From Dyadobacter frigoris (GTDB lineage: Bacteria > Bacteroidota > Bacteroidia > Cytophagales > Spirosomataceae), in NCBI RefSeq assembly GCF_005280585.1, contig NZ_SZVO01000020.1, positions 62,001 to 126,000 on the forward strand: 64,000 nt of DNA, in the 5' to 3' direction. The stretch's first letter is position 1. Each line of letters opens with the position of its first letter. Shown here in pieces: positions 18,416 through 26,879 of this stretch. Made by a program: the position numbers and the translations under genes. Under the pieces are notes generated by a model. That model ran no database searches and was not told the DNA's origin. It saw only the letters and a list, made by a program, of their open reading frames with translations.

Positions 18416-19729
18416 ATGGAAACGACAAATAAACCGTTACAGAAATTAAATATTTTCAGCGCGAAAGGCGTGCAAATGCGGACGTTCCACCTGACATGGA
18501 TGGCATTTTTCCTTTGCTTTTTCGGCTGGTTTGGATTAGCTCCGTTGATGACGGTTGTCAAAACAGATTTGGGTTTAACAAAAGGACAAATCGGAAATAT
18601 CATCATTGCTTCCGTAGCCGCAACGGTAATTGCCCGGATCGCGGTTGGTAAACTTTGCGATTCCTGGGGACCACGAAAAACATATACAGCACTTTTAGGG
18701 ATCTGTTCCATTCCGGTTATGACGGTTGGCCTAGTACATTCCTATGAAGGCTTTTTACTTTTTAGATTAGCCATTGGTGTGATCGGCGCATCGTTTGTCA
18801 TAACACAATATCATACATCGGTGATGTTTGATAAGAAAATTGTAGGAACAGCTAATGCGGTGGCTGGTGGCTGGGGAAATTTAGGCGGCGGTGTTACCAA
18901 CATGGTTATGCCTTTGATTTTCGCTGGTTTTATTGGCGCTGGTTATTTGCCTGAATCGGCATGGCGTCTGGCGATGATCGTACCGGGTGTTGCTTTATTG
19001 ATTTTTGCTTTTGTTTATTATTTCTACACGAAAGATACACCAGCCGGAAACTTTGATGAGCTTCCTGAATCCATCCGAAATTCTACTGTCAAAGTAAAAG
19101 GCACGATGACGATGGCGATGAAAGACCCTCGTACCTGGGCACTTTTCCTTGCTTATGGAGCTTGTTTTGGTATTGAAATTACCTTTGATAATATTGCCGC
19201 TTTATACTTCTTCGAAAATTTCCATGCAACTCTGGCCGTAGCCGGAATCCTTGCCGGAACCTTTGGTTTCATGAATTTATTTGCCCGTGCTTTGGGTGGA
19301 ATTGTAGCAGATAAAGTGGGTTTGAAATATGGAATGCTGGGCAAAGGCCGCTTATTGGCACTTTTGCTGGCGATGGAAGGGATTGGTATCGCACTTTTCG
19401 CACAAAGCTCAACATTGACGATCGCCGTGATCACCATGTTATGTTTCGCTATGTTTTTGAAAATGGCGAATGGTGTTACTTATGCCATCGTCCCTTTTGT
19501 TAATCAAAAAGCTATTGGCTCCGTAAGCGGAATTGTGGGTGCCGGCGGAAATGTAGGTGCTGTGTTGGCGGGATTCTTGTTTAAATCAAGCTCAATTTCT
19601 TACTCCCAGGCATTTGTCTACATCGGTGTTGCGATTGCCTGCGTGGCTGCGATTGTCGCTTTGGTCAATTTTGATAAAATAAGAACAGCGATACCCGAAG
19701 CGAATACATTGGAAACTGCGAATTCTTAA
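18416..19729 (+). CDS. narK: Nitrate/nitrite MFS transporter (NarK/NasA type)
   Basis: 437 residues with about 12 membrane helices. The two nitrate-signature stretches are visible: GGWGNLGGGVTNMVMPLIFA in the first half and GIVGAGGNVGAVLAGFLF in the second. The N-terminus (FHLTWMAFFLCFFGWFGLAP) is typical for NarK/NasA. It moves nitrate into, or nitrite out of, the cytoplasm. Located between the porin and the nitrate reductase genes, it supplies the assimilatory pathway. Confidence 0.93.
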   Translation: METTNKPLQKLNIFSAKGVQMRTFHLTWMAFFLCFFGWFGLAPLMTVVKTDLGLTKGQIGNIIIASVAATVIARIAVGKLCDSWGPRKTYTALLGICSIPVMTVGLVHSYEGFLLFRLAIGVIGASFVITQYHTSVMFDKKIVGTANAVAGGWGNLGGGVTNMVMPLIFAGFIGAGYLPESAWRLAMIVPGVALLIFAFVYYFYTKDTPAGNFDELPESIRNSTVKVKGTMTMAMKDPRTWALFLAYGACFGIEITFDNIAALYFFENFHATLAVAGILAGTFGFMNLFARALGGIVADKVGLKYGMLGKGRLLALLLAMEGIGIALFAQSSTLTIAVITMLCFAMFLKMANGVTYAIVPFVNQKAIGSVSGIVGAGGNVGAVLAGFLFKSSSISYSQAFVYIGVAIACVAAIVALVNFDKIRTAIPEANTLETANS

Positions 19730-19840
19730 TTAAGTAGCTATTAGCATTTGGCTATTAGCCTTGAATTCACCAAGATAAAAGAGGGAATTGTAATATTAAT
19801 TTCCTGTTAGTAATTACAACAAAAAAATAAACCGGCTGTT

Positions 19841-22800
19841 ATGAAAACTTCCTCTGATACCTTCAAATCTACCTGTTGCTATTGCGGCGTGGGTTGCGGC
19901 GTAGTTGTGACGAAGGAAGCTAACGGCCAACTGAGTCTGGAGGGAGATAAAGAACATCCCTCCAGCAAAGGTATGCTTTGTTCCAAAGGGATGAATTTGC
20001 ATTACACCGTAATGGATCAGTCGGACCGCTTGTTGTATCCGCAAATGCGGCTAAACCGCTCGATGCCTCTGCAACGTGTTACCTGGGATGAAGCCCTGGA
20101 CAGAACAGCGGCGGTTTTTAAAACATTTATTAAAAAATTCGGCCCTGATTCGGTTGCATTTTACGTATCAGGACAATGTCTGACGGAAGAATATTATCTG
20201 GTCAACAAGCTGATCAAAGGTTTTATCGGTTCCAATAATATTGATACCAATTCCCGGCTTTGCATGAGCTCTGCGGTAGTGGGTTATAAACTTTCGCTGG
20301 GCGAAGATTGTGTTCCTGTTTGTTATGACGACATTGAAGAAGCTGATGTTTTTTATGTAACAGGAGCAAATCCGGCCTGGTGCCATCCGATTTTATGGCG
20401 GCGGATTGAAGCGCATAAAGCCGCAAATCCGAATGTAAAAATTATTTGTGTTGATCCGCGTAAAACCGATACGGCGCGCTCGTCCGATCTTCATCTGGGA
20501 ATAATCCCCGGAACTGATATTGTTTTGAACAATGCCATCGGGCGTATCCTGATTGAAAAAAACTACATCAACCAGGATTTTATAGAAAACCACACGGACG
20601 GATTTTCAAATTTCCAGGAAAAGGTTTTTGAAAGAACAATTGAGGAAGCTGCGGAAATTTGTGGGATTGAAGCAAAAGATATTTTCCAAGCTGCCGACTG
20701 GATTGGTGCGTCTGAGGGTTTTCTTTCTCTTTGGACAATGGGTTTGAATCAGTCTGTTATCGGTGTAAATAAAAATCTTTCGCTGATCAATCTGCATTTG
20801 ATTACGGGCAAGATCGGTTCTCCCGGAAACGGGCCATTTTCTCTTACCGGACAACCAAATGCCATGGGTGGCCGCGAAACGGGCGGACTTGCCAATATTC
20901 TTCCTGCACACCGTGATGTGACCAATGCTATACACCGGGAAGAAATGGAGTCATTTTGGGATAGTCCGGTAAAAATTGCGCACAAACCAGGATTTACGGC
21001 GACGGAAATGTTTGAAGCGCTGGCTGATGATCGTTTGAAAGCGATCTGGATTATCAATACAAATCCATTGGTGAGTATGCCGGATATCAACATGGCGGAA
21101 AAAGCGTTGAAAAATTCGCGGTTTGTGGTTGTTCAGGATGTCTCAAATCTGGCTGATACGGTTCATTTCGCCGATGTCGTTTTGCCGGCAGCTGCGTGGC
21201 TGGAAAAAGAAGGAACGATGACCAATGCGGAAAGACGTATAACTTATCTCCCAAAAGCTCTGGAAGCTCCCGGAGAAGCTTTACCTGATTCAGAAATCAT
21301 CTGGAAGTTTGCACAAAAAATGGGTTTTTCAGAAGCTTTTAACTACAAAAACACTTCGGAGGTTTATGACGAATATGTCAAAATTACAGCCAATACAAAT
21401 GTTGACGTTTCGGGAGTAAATTATGATTTACTAAAAAGTAAACGTAGTGTTCAATGGCCTTTGGCAGCAAAAAAATCAGCCGATAGCGAAACGGCAATAA
21501 CTCCCGAAAATCATGAAATAACCGATTCGTCAACAATCGGAACGAAACGGCTTTTTACGGATCACAGCTTTTACACCCCTAACAAAAGAGCTCAAATTTT
21601 CGCCATTGCAGACGAAAACACGTCCGAACCAACGGACGAGAATTTCCCTCTGGTACTAACCACCGGCCGTATCCGTGACCAATGGCATACGATGACTAAA
21701 ACCGGCAGGGTCACAAAACTTAAACAACATATACCGCAGCCATTTTTGCAGATTCACCCAAAGGATGCAGAAGCAAGAAACATAACAGAAGGAAAACTGG
21801 TCGTAGTACAGGGCCGTCGCGGGAAAGTTCGTGTGAAGGCGCAATTGACCGAAGACGTACGGGAGGGATTGTGTTTTTTGCCCATGCACTGGGGGAAAAT
21901 ACTGGGAAGTAATTTAGGGAGAGCGAATAATCTTACGAATAATTTGGTTGACCCTCGCTCGAAAGAACCGGATTTCAAATTCTCGGCGGTTGAAGTATTG
22001 TTGTTCAAAAAACCTTTTGAAAAAATAATAATTATCGGTGCGGGTTCTGCCGGTTTGGGTTTTATCAATACGTACCGGGCACTTAATCAGGATGACGAAA
22101 TTCATGTTTTTTCAAAAGAAATTTATCCATTCTACAACCGTGTCCTGCTACCGGATTATATCAGCGGCGAACAAAGCTGGGAGCAGCTTGTAAAATTGAG
22201 AGAAGATCAGTTTTCTGACGCCAATATTATTGTGCACAAAGGAATAAGCATTGTCCACATTGACCGGAAAAATAAAATCCTGACCGATAGTGCAGGCAAC
22301 GAACATACCTATGATAAGTTGATCCTGGGTATGGGAAGCAGATCTTTTATGCCGAAGGGCGTTCCGGAACTTCCCGGTATTTTCAATATGCGTTCACGAA
22401 TGGATGCTGACAAACTTTTACCTTTTGTAAATCAGACGGATGCACATGCAGTAATAGTCGGCGGCGGAATTTTGGGACTGGAGCTGGCTGCGTCTTTCCG
22501 CAAAATGAATATTCGGGTAACGGTTATCCAGAGAAGCGGAAGACTGATGGAAAGACAGCTGGATCCGTTGGCGAGTGAATTACTATATCAGGATTTAACA
22601 GATCGCGGTATTGAAATTTACTTTAATGATGAAGTGTCAACCTATAACGGAAATGCCAAAGTTGAAGGAATATTATTAAAATCGGGAAGAAAAATAGCTT
22701 GTCAGGTGGTTGTGCTGGCTATTGGAACTGTTCCAACGATTGAACTTGCAAGGGAGGCAGGGATTGAACATAAGCGTGGAATTCTTGTAAATGATTACAT

Positions 22801-23407
22801 GCAAACTTCGGACGAATCCATTTTCACAGCTGGAGAAATTGCCGAGTGGCGGGGACAAATGTGGGGAATAACGCTGGCGGCGGAACAGCAGGCGGAAGTA
22901 GCAGCTCATTTTATAGCAGGAGATATTTCACAGCCGTACCAGGGCAGTGTTTCCATGAATATTCTAAAAATGGAAGGCCTGCACATGAGCAGTATCGGTA
23001 TGACAGAAGCACCTGCCAATGATCCGACTTATGAAGAGATTGTCTTTATTGATAAGTCAAAAAGATATTATAAAAAGTGCATCGTCCATCAGGATAGACT
23101 GGTTGGCGCCATTTTGATCGGTGATAAAAATGAATTCCTGGAATTCCGGGATTTGATCGCAAAAGGCACTGAACTTTCTGAAAAAAGGCTTCAATTACTA
23201 AGAGCCAGCCAGAGTGTGGACCCTATGGAGGGAAAATTGGTTTGTTCTTGTAACAGCGTTGGACAGGGAAATCTGGAAAAAGCAATTCTGGATGGTTATA
23301 ATGATTTTCATAAACTTTGCCAGAAAACAGGTGCCGGAACGGGCTGCGGATCATGCAGGCCAGAGGTTCGGGCAATTTTGGAACGGATGGAGATGGTGGC
23401 GGTGTGA
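19841..23407 (+). CDS. Fused assimilatory nitrate reductase: molybdopterin subunit + FAD oxidoreductase + BFD [2Fe-2S] domain
   Basis: 1188 residues, far longer than NasC/NarB (about 700-750). Residues 1-710: molybdopterin oxidoreductase with the N-terminal [4Fe-4S] site STCCYCGVGCGVVV and CSKGMN, and a C-terminal dinucleotide-binding part (VLTTGRIRDQWHTMTKTGRV). Residues about 725-1110: FAD/NAD oxidoreductase like the front of NirB (IIIIGAGSAGLGFINTYRAL; VIVGGGILGLELAASF). The end has a BFD-like cluster, LVCSCNSVGQGN and GAGTGCGSC. One chain could therefore take electrons from NAD(P)H and reduce nitrate to nitrite in the cytoplasm. Continuous frame, no sign of a frameshift. Confidence 0.92.
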   Translation: MKTSSDTFKSTCCYCGVGCGVVVTKEANGQLSLEGDKEHPSSKGMLCSKGMNLHYTVMDQSDRLLYPQMRLNRSMPLQRVTWDEALDRTAAVFKTFIKKFGPDSVAFYVSGQCLTEEYYLVNKLIKGFIGSNNIDTNSRLCMSSAVVGYKLSLGEDCVPVCYDDIEEADVFYVTGANPAWCHPILWRRIEAHKAANPNVKIICVDPRKTDTARSSDLHLGIIPGTDIVLNNAIGRILIEKNYINQDFIENHTDGFSNFQEKVFERTIEEAAEICGIEAKDIFQAADWIGASEGFLSLWTMGLNQSVIGVNKNLSLINLHLITGKIGSPGNGPFSLTGQPNAMGGRETGGLANILPAHRDVTNAIHREEMESFWDSPVKIAHKPGFTATEMFEALADDRLKAIWIINTNPLVSMPDINMAEKALKNSRFVVVQDVSNLADTVHFADVVLPAAAWLEKEGTMTNAERRITYLPKALEAPGEALPDSEIIWKFAQKMGFSEAFNYKNTSEVYDEYVKITANTNVDVSGVNYDLLKSKRSVQWPLAAKKSADSETAITPENHEITDSSTIGTKRLFTDHSFYTPNKRAQIFAIADENTSEPTDENFPLVLTTGRIRDQWHTMTKTGRVTKLKQHIPQPFLQIHPKDAEARNITEGKLVVVQGRRGKVRVKAQLTEDVREGLCFLPMHWGKILGSNLGRANNLTNNLVDPRSKEPDFKFSAVEVLLFKKPFEKIIIIGAGSAGLGFINTYRALNQDDEIHVFSKEIYPFYNRVLLPDYISGEQSWEQLVKLREDQFSDANIIVHKGISIVHIDRKNKILTDSAGNEHTYDKLILGMGSRSFMPKGVPELPGIFNMRSRMDADKLLPFVNQTDAHAVIVGGGILGLELAASFRKMNIRVTVIQRSGRLMERQLDPLASELLYQDLTDRGIEIYFNDEVSTYNGNAKVEGILLKSGRKIACQVVVLAIGTVPTIELAREAGIEHKRGILVNDYMQTSDESIFTAGEIAEWRGQMWGITLAAEQQAEVAAHFIAGDISQPYQGSVSMNILKMEGLHMSSIGMTEAPANDPTYEEIVFIDKSKRYYKKCIVHQDRLVGAILIGDKNEFLEFRDLIAKGTELSEKRLQLLRASQSVDPMEGKLVCSCNSVGQGNLEKAILDGYNDFHKLCQKTGAGTGCGSCRPEVRAILERMEMVAV

Positions 23408-23459
23408 TGAATGAATTATCCCAAACACCCAAATACGATAACGATGGCACAAATCCGAT

Positions 23460-23554
23460 GGGCGTTGCCCAACGCTAAAATATGATGCCCTTTCAGGGCT
23501 ATGATGGCCGCCCAGCCCTGAAAGGGCGTCATATTTTAGGATGGGGCAACGCCC
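23460..23554. repeat. 41-nt inverted repeat element
   Basis: Arms 23460-23500 and 23514-23554 pair at 37 of 41 positions around a 13-nt loop. The arms contain GGGCGTTGCCC, CTAAAATATGA and GCCCTTTCAGGGCT. A related half copy occurs at 13162-13202. It lies between the nitrate reductase gene and the rubredoxin-fused gene, and could fold in RNA to tune the downstream part of the operon. Confidence 0.75.
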
Positions 23555-23666
23555 TATCTATCGCGCCGGGAAATCGCGCCGCGGAATCCCGATGTGAAAT
23601 CGCACCGAAACCCCATCGACCAATTGAAAAAAATTGAATGATTATCAATACATTACCAAAACAACC

Positions 23667-25127
23667 ATGCGCGATTATTACACCATAAAAATCAACCTCC
23701 CCGGAGGCATCGTATCGCCGGGATATCTCAAAGATATTCTCACGGCCGCATGGTCATCCGGTATCCGGAAAGTCAGGTTTGGAGCACGTCAGCAATTACT
23801 ATTGACTGTTCATTACGAGGTGGTGCGTTTTATTGAAAAAGACCTTCAAAAACTCAATATTAATTACGAATTAAATACAGAGAAACACCCAAACATCATC
23901 AGCTCCTACTGCGGAGAAGAAGTTTTCAGAACCGGACAATGGCTGGGCAATAACGAATATCATTCTGTATTAGACAGTTTTGATTATCAGCCCGAATTAA
24001 AAATTAACATATCCGATTCGAACCAAAGTTTTACGCCATTTTTCACTGGAAACCTAAACTTCGTTTCATCACCAGAGCCACAATACTGGTACCTGTATAT
24101 ACGATTAAAAGAAAGCAACAATCTCTTTCGCTGGCCAGAATTAATTTATACAAATGAAGTTGGTCGGCTGGCAAAAGTCCTGGAAAACTGCATGATCCAT
24201 CAGCAATGCCAAAGCGCTGAAAGTTTGTACGAAGCGGTAAAAAATGAAACAACTTATATATCAATTCCAGCGACGCAAGAACTGGAATTACCATCCTTTT
24301 CGCTTCCCTATTACGAAGGATTTAACCGGTATGAATCAAGAACGTGGCTGGGACTATACCGTCGTGATGAATTATTTTCAGTTGAATTCCTGATTGATTT
24401 GTGTCTGTTATGTCTAAAAACCCGGGTTGGAGAACTCTGTGTAACACCATGGCGATCGTTGATTATCAAAGGTATTGAAGATTCTCACCGTACTTTATGG
24501 AGCAATATTCTTGGCAAACACAATATCAATGTACGCCACGCCGCAAATGAATTAGCCTGGCAAACAGAGGATCACACCGTAGAAGGAACCCAGCTTAAAG
24601 ATTACCTGATACGATATATTGAAAAAAATGATACTAGAACTTTTGGCCTTTGCTTTGGAATTCAGACACGAAAAAAATCAGAAGTTTTCGGTTCTGTTTT
24701 AGTACGAAAAAGATCAGTCATCAGTTTTGCACAACTTTCACTATTAAGTGTTTATGACATTTATTACACTGAAAATTTCAACCCCAACAGCAGAAAACAT
24801 ATTCTTTTCCAAAAAGGATTGTTCAAGATTCACCTTCCCTGGCAGCTTGAACGTTTGTGCCGTCAATTCAACAATCGCCGAAACTTCGAAAATGCTGAAA
24901 TAATTCACATCGAAGAAGAAGTTAAAGACGAATTATCTCTCACTGTTTTGGCTTATCAATGTCCGAATTGCATGACGATTTATCATCCCGCTTATGGAGA
25001 TGAACTTAACAATATTCCAGCCGGCACTTTCTTTGAATCTTTGCCCGAAGAATATTACTGCTCGACCTGCGGCACAGAAAAAGACGAACTCGTTGAGATT
25101 GAACTACCGGCTACCAATTTAATCTGA
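23667..25127 (+). CDS. Nitrite/sulfite-reductase-like protein fused to a C-terminal rubredoxin domain
   Basis: 486 residues from ATG at 23667 (a TTG at 23634 would add 11). The N-terminus, YYTIKINLPGGIVSPGYLKD, is a nitrite/sulfite reductase ferredoxin-like half domain, followed by a siroheme-type fold region. By eye alignment the cluster ligands are lost: SSYCGEEVF keeps one Cys where C-x5-C is expected, and ISDSNQSF stands where SGC-x3-C is usual. Residues about 435-480 form a rubredoxin (YQCPNCMTIYHP, YYCSTCGTEKDE). It probably works as an electron carrier or partner of the nitrate reductase, not as a siroheme enzyme. Function is inferred. Confidence 0.75.
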   Translation: MRDYYTIKINLPGGIVSPGYLKDILTAAWSSGIRKVRFGARQQLLLTVHYEVVRFIEKDLQKLNINYELNTEKHPNIISSYCGEEVFRTGQWLGNNEYHSVLDSFDYQPELKINISDSNQSFTPFFTGNLNFVSSPEPQYWYLYIRLKESNNLFRWPELIYTNEVGRLAKVLENCMIHQQCQSAESLYEAVKNETTYISIPATQELELPSFSLPYYEGFNRYESRTWLGLYRRDELFSVEFLIDLCLLCLKTRVGELCVTPWRSLIIKGIEDSHRTLWSNILGKHNINVRHAANELAWQTEDHTVEGTQLKDYLIRYIEKNDTRTFGLCFGIQTRKKSEVFGSVLVRKRSVISFAQLSLLSVYDIYYTENFNPNSRKHILFQKGLFKIHLPWQLERLCRQFNNRRNFENAEIIHIEEEVKDELSLTVLAYQCPNCMTIYHPAYGDELNNIPAGTFFESLPEEYYCSTCGTEKDELVEIELPATNLI

Positions 25128-25134
25128 AACCAAA

Positions 25135-25605
25135 ATGAAAACTGAAACCATTGCTCCGTTTTTCTTCGATTTTGAAAGTGATTTTGTTGAGTCGCTACGC
25201 TGTATCCCGATGATTGTCCGATACAAACTGGATAGCTGCGGCATTAAATTAAAACTTCCGGAATGGGTAAAGATAAGTGTTGAAGAAAAAAACCAGCTCG
25301 CATTTTTACCTTGTTATCTCGATTCAGAAATTGATCAGTACGGCGAATTTGTAAATAAACTGGTTTGGAAGTATGCAAATCATGAAGCAAGCTTACTGGC
25401 TTCTGTTGACGATTCCTGGAATATTCTGAACGAAATTCCCGAAGAAGTGCAGACAAAAGCAGCGGAGTGGAATTGTCCGGCTTTGGCCCAAAAACAATGG
25501 ATTGAACTTGATACGCTTCAACGTTTTGCCCTTGTAAAATTAAGCAGATCAGGACATGAAGGAAAGAATTTCCCAAGAGCTATACAGGAATTCGGTATTT
25601 GCTAA
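25135..25605 (+). CDS. Nitrate-reductase-associated protein (Nitr_red_assoc family)
   Basis: 156 residues. FFFDFESDFVESLRCIPMIV, then RYKLDSCGIKLKLPEW, matches the small conserved protein found near nitrate assimilation genes, known mostly from cyanobacteria. No enzyme motif is known for the family. It starts seven bases after the rubredoxin-fused gene and ends the plus-strand island. It may help cofactor insertion or assembly of the nitrate reductase; this is an inference from position. Confidence 0.75.
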   Translation: MKTETIAPFFFDFESDFVESLRCIPMIVRYKLDSCGIKLKLPEWVKISVEEKNQLAFLPCYLDSEIDQYGEFVNKLVWKYANHEASLLASVDDSWNILNEIPEEVQTKAAEWNCPALAQKQWIELDTLQRFALVKLSRSGHEGKNFPRAIQEFGIC

Positions 25606-25609
25606 ACTC

Positions 25610-26197
25610 TTATTCTTTGATATCCGATTTTTCAACCAATACCGAAGTTATCCGGTTCAACTCATCCACTTTAAAAGCAAAATCACCTTTCAGCATATCC
25701 CTAACCGCTTTCAACTGCTCCATAGCCGTTTCCAGATTATCAGGCAGCGCTTCATTCAAAACTTCTTTAAGCCGTTTTGCCATGGTTGGCGACATTCCGT
25801 TTGTCGAAATCGCCACCTTCAAATTACCTTTTCTAACCACAGAAGAAAGATAAAAATCGCACAAAGGCGGTGTATCAGCCACATTACAAAGCATATGTTT
25901 TGCCCGGGCAACTGATTTAATTCGCTTATTTTCTTCCTTATCGTTCGTTGCGACAATAACCAGATCTTTTTCTGTTAAATCGCCATCCTCGAACTTCCTT
26001 TTGATTAAAGCAATCCTCGCATTAGCCGCAGCAATTTCACAAATTTCCAGTCTTATTTCCGGCGAAACCAGCGTTACAGTTGCCTCAGGCGAATTATCTA
26101 AAACCGCAGTGATTTTTTCCAGACCAACATAACCACCACCAACGATAAGGGTATGGAGATTTTCAAGTTTCAGGAATATGGGAAATAGGTTATTCAA
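25610..26197 (-). CDS. Precorrin-2 dehydrogenase / sirohydrochlorin ferrochelatase (Met8/CysG-N type)
   Basis: 195 residues. FPIFLKLENLHTLIVGGGYV is the Rossmann NAD site; then DLVIVATND, CNVADTPPLCDFYLSSVVRK and AISTNGMSPTMAKRLKE are family hallmarks. It oxidises precorrin-2 and inserts iron to give siroheme, finishing what cobA starts. Convergent with the nitrate island, with four bases between stop codons. It lacks the methyltransferase half of full CysG, consistent with the separate cobA. Confidence 0.92.
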   Translation of the reverse strand: MNNLFPIFLKLENLHTLIVGGGYVGLEKITAVLDNSPEATVTLVSPEIRLEICEIAAANARIALIKRKFEDGDLTEKDLVIVATNDKEENKRIKSVARAKHMLCNVADTPPLCDFYLSSVVRKGNLKVAISTNGMSPTMAKRLKEVLNEALPDNLETAMEQLKAVRDMLKGDFAFKVDELNRITSVLVEKSDIKE

Positions 26198-26209
26198 AAT
26201 CTGCTTTTA

Positions 26210-26410
26210 TTAATTGTTAATATCAATTCCTGCTTGTTTAAGAATAGACAGAAATGTGCCTTTTTTGAGATCTTTTCCTCCATGAAAAGGAACGATTGCC
26301 GTTTTGTTAGAATCCAAATTATAAAAAACCTGATGCGATCCCTTTGCTCTTTTAAAAACAAAACCATTAGATTCTAACAGTTTTATTAAATATTTCGGTG
26401 AAAGATTCAT
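26210..26410 (-). CDS. hicA: HicA-type mRNA interferase toxin
   Basis: 66 residues, the usual HicA size. Double-stranded-RNA-binding-like fold with the active His26 in KGSHQVFYN and the following AIVPFHGGKDLKKGTFLSIL. Its start overlaps the stop of hicB by four bases (ATGA-type overlap), and the antitoxin gene comes first, a common order in Bacteroidota. HicA cleaves mRNA when not bound by HicB. Confidence 0.92.
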   Translation of the reverse strand: MNLSPKYLIKLLESNGFVFKRAKGSHQVFYNLDSNKTAIVPFHGGKDLKKGTFLSILKQAGIDINN

Positions 26411-26631
26411 GCAACAAGACTAAGAGAATATTCCAGCGTATTGCTGTCATCAGGAACTGTTTCTCCTCTCTCAGTTAAATCTTCAACATACAAAGAAACT
26501 GCCTCCTTTGCCATTTCTATTGCCTCCTCTACACTTTCACCATAAGTTATGCAACCAGGAAGAGCCGGAACAAAAACTGTATAACCGCCATCGGCTTCCG
26601 GTACCAACCTCAATTTGTATGTATAGTTCAT
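26407..26631 (-). CDS. hicB: HicB-type antitoxin
   Basis: 74 residues: GGYTVFVPALPGCITYGESV followed by EEAIEMAKEAVSLYVEDL is the partially degraded RNase H-like HicB domain. No separate DNA-binding domain follows, so autoregulation, if any, uses the short form. It neutralises HicA encoded just downstream. Placed between siroheme synthesis and a dispersed repeat element. Confidence 0.92.
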   Translation of the reverse strand: MNYTYKLRLVPEADGGYTVFVPALPGCITYGESVEEAIEMAKEAVSLYVEDLTERGETVPDDSNTLEYSLSLVA

Positions 26632-26665
26632 GTCTGCAATATATTAGGATATGGATTATCAAGTT

Positions 26666-26768
26666 CTGAGGTTACACAGACATCCGCAGAGTTTAAAAGA
26701 GGTCCACAGAGCAAATTGCGTTGTCTCAGTGGTTCTCTTCTCACCTCAGTGAAACTCTGTGTAATTTT
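26666..26768. repeat. CACAGA/CTCTGTG-rich dispersed repeat element
   Basis: About 100 bases built from variants of one word on both strands: TTACACAGA, GCAGAGTTT, CCACAGAG, CTCAGTGGTTCTC, CTCAGTGAAACTCTGTGTAA. The left end (GGTTACACAGA) and the right end (CTCTGTGTAA) are inverted relative to each other. It resembles multi-copy intergenic elements seen in many bacterial genomes. No coding sequence crosses it. Confidence 0.5.
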
Positions 26769-26867
26769 CTAACACAAATTTACAAGATTAATGTCATATT
26801 TCGGATTAACTATTTGATTTTATAACTATTCCAACAATTAGCATTTTTACAATCTCTATCTTATCCG

Positions 26868-26875
26868 TACCTTTG
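26868..26875 (+). promoter_or_regulatory. TAnnTTTG promoter element directly upstream of the ABC-F gene
   Basis: TACCTTTG ends four bases before the ATG at 26880. In Bacteroidota transcription starts about 6-8 bases after this element, so the transcript would start at or just inside the start codon. No clear -33 TTG element is seen. Confidence 0.4.
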
Positions 26876-26879
26876 CGGC

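Noticed and set aside
19841..23407. Respiratory nitrate reductase (NarG or NapA)
   Set aside because: No beta or gamma subunits, no Tat signal peptide at the N-terminus, and siroheme/nirBD genes are adjacent; the assimilatory type fits.
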